A stretch of DNA of 64,000 bases, taken from positions 1 to 64,000 of the forward strand of contig CAYJEQ010000001.1 in NCBI GenBank assembly GCA_964369235.1, written 5' to 3'. The notes under the pieces were generated by a model. The model was not told the DNA's origin, did no database searches, and saw only the letters and a program-made list of their open reading frames with translations. The stretch comes from CAYJEQ01 sp964369235 (lineage in GTDB: Bacteria > Bacillota > Clostridia > Oscillospirales > Ruminococcaceae). The position numbers were made by a program, and so were the translations under genes. Of the stretch, positions 32,235-41,322 are shown one piece after another. How positions within the stretch are numbered: the first letter of the stretch is position 1; each line of letters opens with the position of its first letter.

Positions 32235-32368
32235 ATATACTGTATTGCTACGGTTATTTGACAGTAGCAATTTGAGAATAATTACTTATAATTATCTGAG
32301 TTATTAGTAATAGTACTAGCAATAACCATTGGGTTTAATGAGATAAGCAGAAAGGCACGAATATATAC

Positions 32369-33775
32369 ATGAGTATAGAAACTTTAAAAGATAGTGATAC
32401 CATAGCAGCAGAGTTTGCTCTGCAGGTTAATAAATATATAGGGGAGAAATTTATCTCTCCACCTCTTGCATATATACATACATTTGGCTGTCAGCAGAAT
32501 GTCAGCGATAGCGAGAGAATAAGAGGCATATTAGTATCCCTAGGATATGGCCATACAGAAGATATAAATAATGCTGATTTAATACTATTTAACACCTGTG
32601 CCATAAGAGAAGGTGCAGAAACTAAGATTTTCGGCAATGTAGGGGAGCTAAAAAGATTAAAGGCAGAAAAGCCAGATATGATAATCGGCTTATGTGGCTG
32701 TATGATACAACAGGAACATATAGTGGAAAAGATTAAAAAAAGCTATCCCTTTGTTACCCTTATCTTTGGTACACAGGTAATACACAACCTACCACAGTTA
32801 ATGTATAGTGCATTAATAGAAAATGCAAAGGTAATCTCCACCACACAGGATAACGGAAAAATTGCTGAGAACCTACCTACCCACCGACAGGATAGGGTAA
32901 GGGGTAATCTTCCTATAATGCAGGGCTGTGATAACTACTGTACCTACTGTATAGTGCCCTATGTAAGAGGCAGAGAACGCAGTAGAGAAAGTGCACAGAT
33001 TATTAAAGAAGCCAAAGAGTTAATCTCACAGGGATATAAGGAGATTATGCTACTGGGACAGAATGTTAATTCCTATGGTAAAGGCTTAGAGGAGGATATA
33101 AACTTCTCACAGCTACTAGAGATGATTAACGATTTAGAAGGGGATTTTATAATTAGATTTATGACCTCACACCCTAAGGACTGTACTAAGGAGCTAATTG
33201 ATACAATAGCAAGGTGTCCTAAGGTTTGTAGACAGGTTCATCTGCCAGTCCAATCAGGTAATAATGAAATACTTGCTAAGATGAATAGAAAATACACAGT
33301 GGAGCAGTATCTAGAGCTAATTAATTACGCTAAAGAAACAGTAGAGGATATAACCTTTACCAGTGATATAATTGTAGGTTTCCCAGGTGAGGATTACAAT
33401 CAGTTTTTAGATACATTATCCCTAATTGAGCAGGTGGGGTACACCCAGTTATTTACATTTATCTACTCACCTAGACAGGGTACTAAGGCAGCAGAGTATA
33501 TAGATAATATCCCCCACAAAGAGAAAACCACATGGATGAATAGCCTAATAGCAAAACAGCTAGAGATAACCACAGCCTTTAATAAAAGTCTAATAGGCAA
33601 GGAGCTAATGGTGTTAATAGATGGCACCAAGCGCAGTGATAGCAGTGTACTAATAGGCAGAACAGCCCATAGTATACTTGTAGAGGTAGAAGGGGACACC
33701 TCATTAATCGGTAATTATGTTAAGGTGCTAGTGACTCAGGCAAAGGGCAGTGGCATTAAGGCAGAATTAATATAA
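32369..33775 (+). CDS. miaB: tRNA-2-methylthio-N6-dimethylallyladenosine synthase
   Basis: 468 residues. The N-terminal UPF0004 domain carries three cluster cysteines (HTFGCQQNVSDSERIRGIL, FNTCAIREGAE, GLCGCMIQQEH). The radical-SAM motif is QGCDNYCTYCIVPYVRGRERS, and a TRAM domain closes the protein. It adds a methylthio group to i6A37 of tRNAs, the product of MiaA (encoded at 38985). The GCQQN form is usual for MiaB rather than MtaB. RBS AGAAAGG is somewhat far (about 14 bases) from the ATG. Confidence 0.96.
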   Translation: MSIETLKDSDTIAAEFALQVNKYIGEKFISPPLAYIHTFGCQQNVSDSERIRGILVSLGYGHTEDINNADLILFNTCAIREGAETKIFGNVGELKRLKAEKPDMIIGLCGCMIQQEHIVEKIKKSYPFVTLIFGTQVIHNLPQLMYSALIENAKVISTTQDNGKIAENLPTHRQDRVRGNLPIMQGCDNYCTYCIVPYVRGRERSRESAQIIKEAKELISQGYKEIMLLGQNVNSYGKGLEEDINFSQLLEMINDLEGDFIIRFMTSHPKDCTKELIDTIARCPKVCRQVHLPVQSGNNEILAKMNRKYTVEQYLELINYAKETVEDITFTSDIIVGFPGEDYNQFLDTLSLIEQVGYTQLFTFIYSPRQGTKAAEYIDNIPHKEKTTWMNSLIAKQLEITTAFNKSLIGKELMVLIDGTKRSDSSVLIGRTAHSILVEVEGDTSLIGNYVKVLVTQAKGSGIKAELI

Positions 33776-33830
33776 GTTATTAGCAGTTTGCAATTAGCAT
33801 TGCTAAGGAAATTAAAAGGAGATTTTAAAA

Positions 33831-34235
33831 ATGGATGTAATCACACTTTCAAAAGAACTAGGAAAAGCAATTCAGAAGGATGATCGCTATATTGCTTACA
33901 CACTAGCTGCACAGGCTAATGAAGATAATGCAGAACTAAAGGGTAAAATCGAGAGATTTAACCAGATTAGAGAAGAGCTAAATGTAGAAGTACAGAAGGC
34001 TGAGAAGGATACTGCCCTAGTAGAAAAGCTAAATGGCGAATTTAGAGCAATATATGCTGAAATCGTAGCTATGCCTGGTATGGTTGTATTTAACAATGCT
34101 AAAACACAGCTAGACAGCCTAATTAACCATGTTAATGCAATTATCTCTGCAGCGTGTAACGGGGAAGATCCAGAAGCAGTTACTGAAGAAGTAGCTTGTG
34201 GTGGTAGCTGTTCCAGCTGTTCAGGTTGCAACTAA
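33831..34235 (+). CDS. YlbF/YmcA family protein (RicA-like)
   Basis: 134 residues, helical Com_YlbF fold (ITLSKELGKAIQKDDRYIAYTLAAQANEDNAELKGKIERFNQIREELN). The end CGGSCSSCSGC is cysteine-rich; in the Bacillus Ric complex C-terminal cysteines of RicA and RicF bind iron-sulfur clusters. The position between miaB and mutS matches Bacillus ymcA (ricA). The complex (RicA-RicF-RicT) directs RNase Y in mRNA maturation. Partner genes are not in this window. The family is secure; RicA versus RicF is by synteny. Confidence 0.85.
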   Translation: MDVITLSKELGKAIQKDDRYIAYTLAAQANEDNAELKGKIERFNQIREELNVEVQKAEKDTALVEKLNGEFRAIYAEIVAMPGMVVFNNAKTQLDSLINHVNAIISAACNGEDPEAVTEEVACGGSCSSCSGCN

Positions 34236-34262
34236 TTAATTATAATTTATGTAGCAGTTATG

Positions 34263-34279
34263 GTGGGGGTAAACCCCAC
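34263..34279. repeat. GTGGGG-GTAAA-CCCCAC hairpin before mutS
   Basis: A perfect 6-bp G+C stem in the ricA-mutS gap. It resembles the GTGGG-TTTAT-CCCAC hairpins at 19074 and 19298. Confidence 0.5.
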
Positions 34280-34304
34280 TATAGCTAGAAATAGGAGGGA
34301 CATA

Positions 34305-36902
34305 ATGGCAGGATTATCTCCAATGATGCAGCAGTATTTTGAGATAAAAGAAAATCATAAAGATCATATTCTGTTTTTTCGTCTAGGTGACTTTTACGAA
34401 ATGTTTTTTGACGACGCAATACTTGCTTCAAAAGAATTAGAGCTTACCTTAACAGGCAGAGAATGTGGACAGGCAGACCGAGCACCTATGTGTGGAGTAC
34501 CTCACCACAGCTGCGAGGCATATATAGCCAGACTAATTAAAAAAGGCTATAAAGTTGCAATCTGTGATCAGGTAGAGGAAGCAAAACCAGGTAAAGGCGT
34601 CGTAAAAAGAGAGGTTGTAAGGGTAATTACCCCTGGAACACTAATCGAGGCTAATATGCTAGAGGAAGGGGAGAATAACTTTATCTCCTCACTATACTAC
34701 AGCAGTGGCAGTTATGGGCTAGCAGTAGGGGATATCTCCACTGGGGAGGTACAGCTTACCCAGTTTAAAGATGGAGATAACCAGAAGATAAAAAACGAAC
34801 TGGCAAGATTTTCTCCTAGGGAGATTATATTTAACGAGGATTTTCTATCACAGAAAGAAGTAGGGGCTTTTATTAAAGACCGTATCCCTTGTAGTGGTGA
34901 GGTTGTGGTAAAGGACGAGTACCAAGCAGTGGAAATCACCCAGCTGGTGCTAAAGGCTTTTGGCAGTGAGGGTCTGTCACAGATTGAGGCAGTGGAGGAA
35001 TTTTCCCTAGCGAAAAATGCCCTAAAGGGATTATTTATCTATATAGGAAAAACCCAAAAATCAGCGCCTAATAGACTAAATACTCTCTATATATACAGTG
35101 AAAATCAGTATATGCACCTAGATGCTACAGCTAGAAGAAATCTAGAGCTTACTGAAACCATGATGAGCAAGGAGAAAAAAGGCTCACTATTATGGGTAAT
35201 TGATAAGACTAAAACCCCTATGGGGAAAAGATTAATGAAGGCAAATCTTGAGAAACCTTTAGTTAATCCTACAGTGATAAACAAGCGACTTAATGCAGTT
35301 GAGGAGCTTTATAATAATCCAATATTAATGGATGATATATCCGTAGAGCTTTCCAGTGTACAGGATATGGAAAGACTAATGACAAGGATACTCCACCCAT
35401 CATCTAACCCGAGGGAGCTTAAAGCCTTAGAGAACTCAGCAAAGAAATTACCAGCTATTAAATCGGTAATTAGTAGCTGTAACTCAGCTTTTTTAAAGGA
35501 AGTTTACACAGGTATTGACACCCTAGAGGATATAGCACAGTTAATAGAAATATCCATTGATGATGACACACCTATAGCTTTAAAAGATGGCGATGTAATT
35601 AAAACAGGCTATAATCCAGAGCTTGACCAGTTAAGGGATATTGCAAGAAATGCCCAAGGACTACTGGCTCAGATAGAGCTAGAGGAAAAAGAAAAAACCT
35701 CTATAAAAAACCTAAAGATAGGATATAACAAGGTTTTTGGTTACTATATCGAGCTATCAAAAAGTAATATGGCAAGTGCCCCAGACTACTATATAAGAAA
35801 GCAAACCCTAGCTAACTGTGAAAGATATATAACCCCAGAGCTTAAAGAGCTAGAGGAGAAGATACTAACAGCAGAGCAAAACCTAAAAGTAGTGGAGCAA
35901 AGGCTATTTGATCAGATAAAATCAGCAGTATCAGCAAATCTTGACCGAGTATCAAAAACTGCCACAGCAATAGCGAAACTAGACTTTTATCTATCATTAG
36001 CTGTGGTGGCACAGCGTATGGACTACAGCCGACCTGTAGTTAATATGGGAGATAGTATTATAATAAAAGAAGGTAGACATCCAGTAGTTGAGGCAATATC
36101 CTCACTGCCCTTTGTGGCTAATGATCTCTACCTAAATAATAAACAAAATCAGGTGGCAGTAATTACAGGGCCTAATATGGCTGGTAAGTCTACCTATATG
36201 CGTCAAACTGCCCTAATTGTGCTACTGGCACAGATAGGCTCCTTTGTGCCTGCTAAACAGGCAGAAATCGGCGTAGTAGATGGGATATTTACCCGAGTAG
36301 GTGCTTCTGATGATCTGTCTACAGGACAGTCTACCTTTATGGTGGAGATGAACGAAGTGGCACATATACTAAAAAACGCCACAGCAAAAAGTCTGCTTAT
36401 CCTAGATGAAATAGGCAGAGGTACATCTACCTATGATGGCATGAGTATAGCAAGGGCTGTAATAGAGTATCTGTGTAGTAACAAAAAAATCATGGCAAAA
36501 ACACTTTTTGCTACCCATTACCATGAGTTAGTGGAGTTAGAAAGTAGATTTGACATGGTGAAAAACTACCACATTGCAGCTAAAAAAACCAAAGATGATA
36601 TAGTGTTTTTAAGAAAGATTGTAGAAGGTGGTACCGACGATAGTTATGGTATTGAGGTATCAAAACTAGCAGGTATTCCAGAGTGGATTATCAGGCGTGC
36701 CTACAGTATACTAGAAGAACTAGAAGCAAAGGACAATGGCCCAAAACCTGTGGTAAAACCACAGCTTACAGAGGAGCAAACCTCCTTTAGCTCTAATAAT
36801 CAAGATGAGATAGTGTCCCAGCTAAAAAAGCTAGATATAAACTCACTTTCTCCTATAGAAGCACTAAATACTTTATATCAGCTTAAAAAACTAACCGACT
36901 AA
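34305..36902 (+). CDS. mutS: DNA mismatch repair protein MutS
   Basis: 865 residues from the ATG at 34305 (RBS AGGAGGGA); the longer frame from 34260 reads through a hairpin and is unlikely. The mismatch-binding motif FFRLGDFYEMFFDDA is near the start (Phe and Glu of FxE), and the Walker A is TGPNMAGKST (about 620), followed by LLILDEIGRGTSTYDG and ATHYHEL. It recognises mismatches and recruits MutL, whose gene follows after 29 bp. Confidence 0.97.
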   Translation: MAGLSPMMQQYFEIKENHKDHILFFRLGDFYEMFFDDAILASKELELTLTGRECGQADRAPMCGVPHHSCEAYIARLIKKGYKVAICDQVEEAKPGKGVVKREVVRVITPGTLIEANMLEEGENNFISSLYYSSGSYGLAVGDISTGEVQLTQFKDGDNQKIKNELARFSPREIIFNEDFLSQKEVGAFIKDRIPCSGEVVVKDEYQAVEITQLVLKAFGSEGLSQIEAVEEFSLAKNALKGLFIYIGKTQKSAPNRLNTLYIYSENQYMHLDATARRNLELTETMMSKEKKGSLLWVIDKTKTPMGKRLMKANLEKPLVNPTVINKRLNAVEELYNNPILMDDISVELSSVQDMERLMTRILHPSSNPRELKALENSAKKLPAIKSVISSCNSAFLKEVYTGIDTLEDIAQLIEISIDDDTPIALKDGDVIKTGYNPELDQLRDIARNAQGLLAQIELEEKEKTSIKNLKIGYNKVFGYYIELSKSNMASAPDYYIRKQTLANCERYITPELKELEEKILTAEQNLKVVEQRLFDQIKSAVSANLDRVSKTATAIAKLDFYLSLAVVAQRMDYSRPVVNMGDSIIIKEGRHPVVEAISSLPFVANDLYLNNKQNQVAVITGPNMAGKSTYMRQTALIVLLAQIGSFVPAKQAEIGVVDGIFTRVGASDDLSTGQSTFMVEMNEVAHILKNATAKSLLILDEIGRGTSTYDGMSIARAVIEYLCSNKKIMAKTLFATHYHELVELESRFDMVKNYHIAAKKTKDDIVFLRKIVEGGTDDSYGIEVSKLAGIPEWIIRRAYSILEELEAKDNGPKPVVKPQLTEEQTSFSSNNQDEIVSQLKKLDINSLSPIEALNTLYQLKKLTD

Positions 36903-36931
36903 TTATGCAATATTTAAGGATGGACTAATTA

Positions 36932-38992
36932 ATGGGGAAAATCAAGGTACTGGATAAACAGGTTGCAGAACTAATTGCAGCAGGTGAGGTTATCGAACGC
37001 CCAGCCTCTATAGTAAAAGAACTAGTGGAAAATGCCATTGATGCAGGGGCTAGTAAGATAACTGTAGAGATTAAAGGTGGAGGAATTAAATATATTAGAG
37101 TAACCGATGACGGCATAGGAATAGAACCTGAGGATCTAGACACTGCCTTTATTCGTCATGCTACTAGTAAGGTAACCACCAAGGAAGATCTTGAAGCAAT
37201 ACTGACCTTCGGCTTTAGAGGGGAGGCACTGCCTTCCATAGCTGCTATGGCTAGGGTGGAGGTGCTAACTAGAACTGCCACATCTTCTATAGGTAGTAGA
37301 TATGTAATCGAAGGCTCGGACAAAGGCACTCTCTATCCAGAAGGTTGCCCTCAGGGAACAAGTTTTATTGTGAGAGATGTGTTTTTTAACACACCAGCAA
37401 GACTTAAATTCCTTAAGAAAGACAGCTATGAAGGTAGTAATATTCAGGTGCTTTTAGAGCGTCTTGCCCTAGTTAATTGTGGTATATCATTTAAGCTAAT
37501 TAGAGAAGGTGAAGTGGTGCTGTCCACCCCAGGAAATGGGGATCTTAAATCAGCTATTCACTGTACCCTAGGTAGGGATTTTGCTAAGGATTTAATCAAG
37601 GTGGACTATAGCAGTAGTGGACTTAAGGTAGAGGGGTATATTACAGCACCTACTAGCTCAAGAGCAACTAGAGCTATGGAAAACTTCTATATAAATAACC
37701 GATTTATCAAAAGTAAAACCTGTATTGCCGCACTGGAAGAATCCTACAAAGGACAGGTGATGACAGGGAGATTTCCGGGATCAGTGCTTAACATTACCAT
37801 ACCAGCAAATACAGTTGATGTTAATGTTCACCCAGCTAAAACAGAGGTGAGATTTTCTGATGAAGTAGGGGTGTATACCCTTGTGTACACAGGTTGTAAA
37901 ACAGCTTTAGAAAATCATGCAAGGGAAAGCACCCTAAGAACACAGCCTCAGCAAAGCCCAGTGAAACCTAATACAATTTCTCCATTTGCACTAAAGGACT
38001 TTGACCATAAGGACAGCCAGTATTCCTTTAATGATAAGCTTTATAAACCAAAGGAACAGCCACCAGCTACAGCAAACCCAAGTGTAACTAAGGCAGTGGA
38101 TAATGACATTATTCCACAGAAAAAACCTGTAGAAAATGCTATAAATAATAATATTAACACTGTTAAAACCACTAATATTACTAGTATTGACACCACAAGA
38201 ACTGAGCCTAATAATAGATTAAATACCAGTAGTGCCCCTTATAATAAATCAGTGGAAAAACAGCCATACAACCCTATTACAGAGCTACTATCCACTGCAA
38301 AACCAGTAATAAGTGAAAGTCCCATTGCTACAATGGAATTACCGGAAAAACCTAAGGCTCAGCAGATGGAAGCTACTGAAACTGGAATTTATGAAACAGT
38401 AGAAATTGCAGTGCCTGTAACCGAGAAACAGGAAGATATCAGAGTAATAGGACAGCTTTTTGAAACATATATTATGGTGGAAAAAGCAAACACTATGATA
38501 CTAATAGATAAACATGCAGCCCATGAAAGTCTACTGTATAATAGACTTAAAGAGGAAAAAGACATAGACTCACAACAACTTCTAATGGCTATCACTGTAC
38601 ACCTTACAAACAAAGAGATTTTGATTGTAGAGGAATATAAGGATATGCTAGAAGATGTTGGGATATATGTAGATATAATATCAGCTACAGCCCTACTGCT
38701 AAGGGCAGTACCTACTATGATTTCTCCAGAAGAAGGGGTAGAGGTGGTAAAAGAGCTGGTGTCAAAACCTATAAGAAAAGAATTTCTACCTAAGATAATA
38801 GATGATTTGTACCATTCTATAGCTTGTAGAGCAGCAATAAAAGCCCATGACATAACCCCTAAGCAGGAGATGGAGTTTATCACTAATATAGTAAGAAACA
38901 ATCACAGCGTAAGCTACTGCCCCCACGGTAGACCTGTTATGGTAGAGTTTACAAAAAACAAGATTGAAAGGATGTTTGGAAGAAATGGATAA
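36932..38992 (+). CDS. mutL: DNA mismatch repair protein MutL
   Basis: 686 residues, RBS AAGGATGG. GHKL ATPase motifs are ELVENAIDAGA, DDGIGI and TFGFRGEALPSI, and a low-complexity linker spans about 330-490. The C-terminal endonuclease region reads LIDKHAAHESLLYN and ends with YCPHGRPV. The canonical metal motif is DQHAxxExxxxE; here Gln is Lys and the last Glu is Asn, so the nicking site is slightly unusual. It couples MutS to strand excision. The stop overlaps the miaA start by 8 bases. Confidence 0.97.
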   Translation: MGKIKVLDKQVAELIAAGEVIERPASIVKELVENAIDAGASKITVEIKGGGIKYIRVTDDGIGIEPEDLDTAFIRHATSKVTTKEDLEAILTFGFRGEALPSIAAMARVEVLTRTATSSIGSRYVIEGSDKGTLYPEGCPQGTSFIVRDVFFNTPARLKFLKKDSYEGSNIQVLLERLALVNCGISFKLIREGEVVLSTPGNGDLKSAIHCTLGRDFAKDLIKVDYSSSGLKVEGYITAPTSSRATRAMENFYINNRFIKSKTCIAALEESYKGQVMTGRFPGSVLNITIPANTVDVNVHPAKTEVRFSDEVGVYTLVYTGCKTALENHARESTLRTQPQQSPVKPNTISPFALKDFDHKDSQYSFNDKLYKPKEQPPATANPSVTKAVDNDIIPQKKPVENAINNNINTVKTTNITSIDTTRTEPNNRLNTSSAPYNKSVEKQPYNPITELLSTAKPVISESPIATMELPEKPKAQQMEATETGIYETVEIAVPVTEKQEDIRVIGQLFETYIMVEKANTMILIDKHAAHESLLYNRLKEEKDIDSQQLLMAITVHLTNKEILIVEEYKDMLEDVGIYVDIISATALLLRAVPTMISPEEGVEVVKELVSKPIRKEFLPKIIDDLYHSIACRAAIKAHDITPKQEMEFITNIVRNNHSVSYCPHGRPVMVEFTKNKIERMFGRNG

Positions 38993-39935
38993 AATCCAGC
39001 AGATACCACTGATAGCAATAGTTGGCCCTACTGCTTCTGGGAAAACTAAACTTGCAGTAGAGATGGCGAAAAAATTCGGTGGTGAGGTAATATCCGCTGA
39101 TTCCATGCAGATATACAAATACATGTCCATAGGCACAGCAAAGCCTACAGTAGAGGAGATGGAGGGAATACCTCATCATCTAATAGATTTCTTAGATCCA
39201 GATGATAGCTTTAGTGTGGCTCAGTATTGTAACCTAGCTAAGGAGAAGATTGCAGAGATAGTAAGTCGTGGTAAACTACCTATTATAGCTGGAGGAACAG
39301 GGCTTTATATTAATTCTCTGCTGGAGAATGTAGCCTTTTCTAATATTGGGGAAGATAAAGAAATTAGAGATGAGCTATATGAATACGCAAGAGTTCATGG
39401 CAATGAGAAGCTTTTTGATATGCTAATGGACATAGATCCAGAAATAACAAAAATCATGCACTATAATAACCTGCCTAGAGTGGTAAGAGCCATAGAGATA
39501 TACCGACTTACTGGTAAAACTATGAGCTGGCATGTAGAAAACTCCAAAACTATCCCCTCTCAGTACAATAGCTTAATAATTGGGCTAACCTACGAAGATC
39601 GACAGAAACTTTATGATAGAATTAATCTAAGGGTTGGCATAATGGTAGAAGATGGACTGCTAGAGGAAGCCAAGGAGCTTTTTGAGGGTAAATTTAGTGG
39701 CACCGCCAAGCAGGCAATAGGCTATAAAGAGTTAAAGGGATATTTCTTTGATGATACAGCTTTAGAAGATTGTTTGGATAAGGTAAGGATGGAATCTAGA
39801 AGATATGCTAAAAGACAGCTAACATGGTTTAGAAGAAATGAAGCGATTAACTGGATATACATGGACAAGATAGCTGATAGCAGTGAAGCTATAGCACAGG
39901 CATCAGCATTAATAGAAAATCACCTACAAGGGTAA
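38985..39935 (+). CDS. miaA: tRNA dimethylallyltransferase
   Basis: 316 residues from the ATG at 38985, overlapping the mutL stop. Walker A-like GPTASGKT is at about residues 14-21, then SADSMQIYKYMSIGTAKP, HHLIDF and GGTGLYINSLLENV. It transfers the isopentenyl group to A37 of tRNAs, making the substrate of MiaB. The miaB-ricA-mutS-mutL-miaA order is one transcription-direction block. Confidence 0.96.
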   Translation: MDKIQQIPLIAIVGPTASGKTKLAVEMAKKFGGEVISADSMQIYKYMSIGTAKPTVEEMEGIPHHLIDFLDPDDSFSVAQYCNLAKEKIAEIVSRGKLPIIAGGTGLYINSLLENVAFSNIGEDKEIRDELYEYARVHGNEKLFDMLMDIDPEITKIMHYNNLPRVVRAIEIYRLTGKTMSWHVENSKTIPSQYNSLIIGLTYEDRQKLYDRINLRVGIMVEDGLLEEAKELFEGKFSGTAKQAIGYKELKGYFFDDTALEDCLDKVRMESRRYAKRQLTWFRRNEAINWIYMDKIADSSEAIAQASALIENHLQG

Positions 39936-39961
39936 AATAAAAAGAATGAGCAGTGGTTTAA

Positions 39962-40098
39962 GTTTGAAAATGAAATTTTCAAACCGCAAGTTTTGATGCT
40001 TTCCACTGGGAGGGAGTGGAATTTTGCTAATGCCAGTTTACTGTCAATGCAAAATAGCCTAAAACATTGCAAACTAAGAGAAAGGCATGGTCATAACT
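39962..40098 (+). promoter_or_regulatory. Hairpin-rich leader module before the HlyD-like gene
   Basis: A perfect 10-bp stem (39962-39971 with 39975-39984, GTTTGAAAAT half) is followed by CCACT...AGTGG (40003-40019), then TTTGC...GCAAA enclosing a GCCAG/CTGTC stem, then the GAAAGGCATGGTCATAA start module. Parts recur in the leaders at 2189-2255 and 6329-6403. Confidence 0.6.
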
Positions 40099-41322
40099 AT
40101 GAAAAGTAAAGCTATTCGCATGTTGATATTTCTTTTATCACTGCTATTTGTATCCTATGGAGTTATTGAGATAGTATCAAGAATAGAGTCCCCATACACA
40201 ACAGAACCAGCACTGCTTTATGAGATATCTGATACAGAGATATTAACAGGAGTTTATGTCCGTGATGAGAAGGCGATATCGGAAAGATCCACAGGAGTGG
40301 TAATGTATCCTAAAGCAGATGGCTCAAGGGTAACACCAGGGGAAGTTATTGCCTATGGATTTGACAGCAGTAGTGATATAATTGCACAACAGGATATAGA
40401 GAATTTAACCGCAGTTATTGAAAGCTTAGAACAAGTGGTTAGTAGTGGTGCAGTAATGGGTGCTAATACTACCCAGTTAAATAATGAGATATTTAATAGC
40501 CTAGCAACTATAAAATATCAGTCTGACAGTGGACTGATGGAAGAGTACCATGAGGATGCTTTAGACCTGAATTCACAGCTTGCAAAAAAATCCCTTCAAC
40601 TACAGGAGGGAGATAATATTGTAACAACAATTAATAATTATAAGAATCTATGTACACAGCTAGAAACAAAGGTATCCAGCTGGGATAAGAGCTACTATAG
40701 TAGTGATACAGGATATTTTGTGGCAGGTAGTGATGGGCTTGAGGATAGTATTACTACAGATAATATCTATAATTTTACAGTAGCTGAAATCAGGGATATC
40801 CTTACTACCACCCCAGATAAAATAGATAATATAGGTAGAATAGTAATGAGTCATAACTGGGATATACTTGCACCTGTAAACGAAGATAATATTAATAAAT
40901 TCACTATTGGTGGGGTAATTGAGGTAGATTTTCTAGCAGAGGATATATTTGGTATTCCAGCAGTTGTAAGTGATATTGTAGAGGATGAAAATGGGGAAAG
41001 CTATGTAATTCTTAGCTGTAACTATGTATATGATAAGTTAATATCCCAGCGTTCTGGTGAGATAAGGGTGCATTTTACAAATTATGAAGGTATTAGAATT
41101 TCTACCCAGTCCATAAGATTTTTAGATGGGGTAAGAGGAGTATATTTAATAAAAAATAATACTATACAATTTAAGCCTATTGATGTAATCTATAATGGAG
41201 AAGGATTTGCTTTAGTAAGTACCATAACCTCTGATACAAATACATTAGCTAAATATGACAATGTAGTAACCGAAGGGGCTGATTTATATGATGGAAAGAA
41301 GATACAAACATATAACAGATAA
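40099..41322 (+). CDS. HlyD-like membrane-anchored protein of the yggS-sepF cluster
   Basis: 407 residues from the ATG at 40099. There is a single N-terminal membrane segment (MLIFLLSLLFVSYGVIEIV), then an extracytoplasmic region. A split biotinyl-lipoyl-like pattern (GVVMYPKADGSRVTPGEVIAYG) flanks a coiled-coil, and a beta-rich C-terminus follows (GVRGVYLIKNNTIQFKPIDVIYNGEGFALV). This is the layout of HlyD/periplasmic adaptor proteins. In clostridia such a gene commonly precedes yggS-sepF, hinting at a link with division or envelope assembly. It overlaps yggS by 35 bases. Confidence 0.75.
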   Translation: MKSKAIRMLIFLLSLLFVSYGVIEIVSRIESPYTTEPALLYEISDTEILTGVYVRDEKAISERSTGVVMYPKADGSRVTPGEVIAYGFDSSSDIIAQQDIENLTAVIESLEQVVSSGAVMGANTTQLNNEIFNSLATIKYQSDSGLMEEYHEDALDLNSQLAKKSLQLQEGDNIVTTINNYKNLCTQLETKVSSWDKSYYSSDTGYFVAGSDGLEDSITTDNIYNFTVAEIRDILTTTPDKIDNIGRIVMSHNWDILAPVNEDNINKFTIGGVIEVDFLAEDIFGIPAVVSDIVEDENGESYVILSCNYVYDKLISQRSGEIRVHFTNYEGIRISTQSIRFLDGVRGVYLIKNNTIQFKPIDVIYNGEGFALVSTITSDTNTLAKYDNVVTEGADLYDGKKIQTYNR

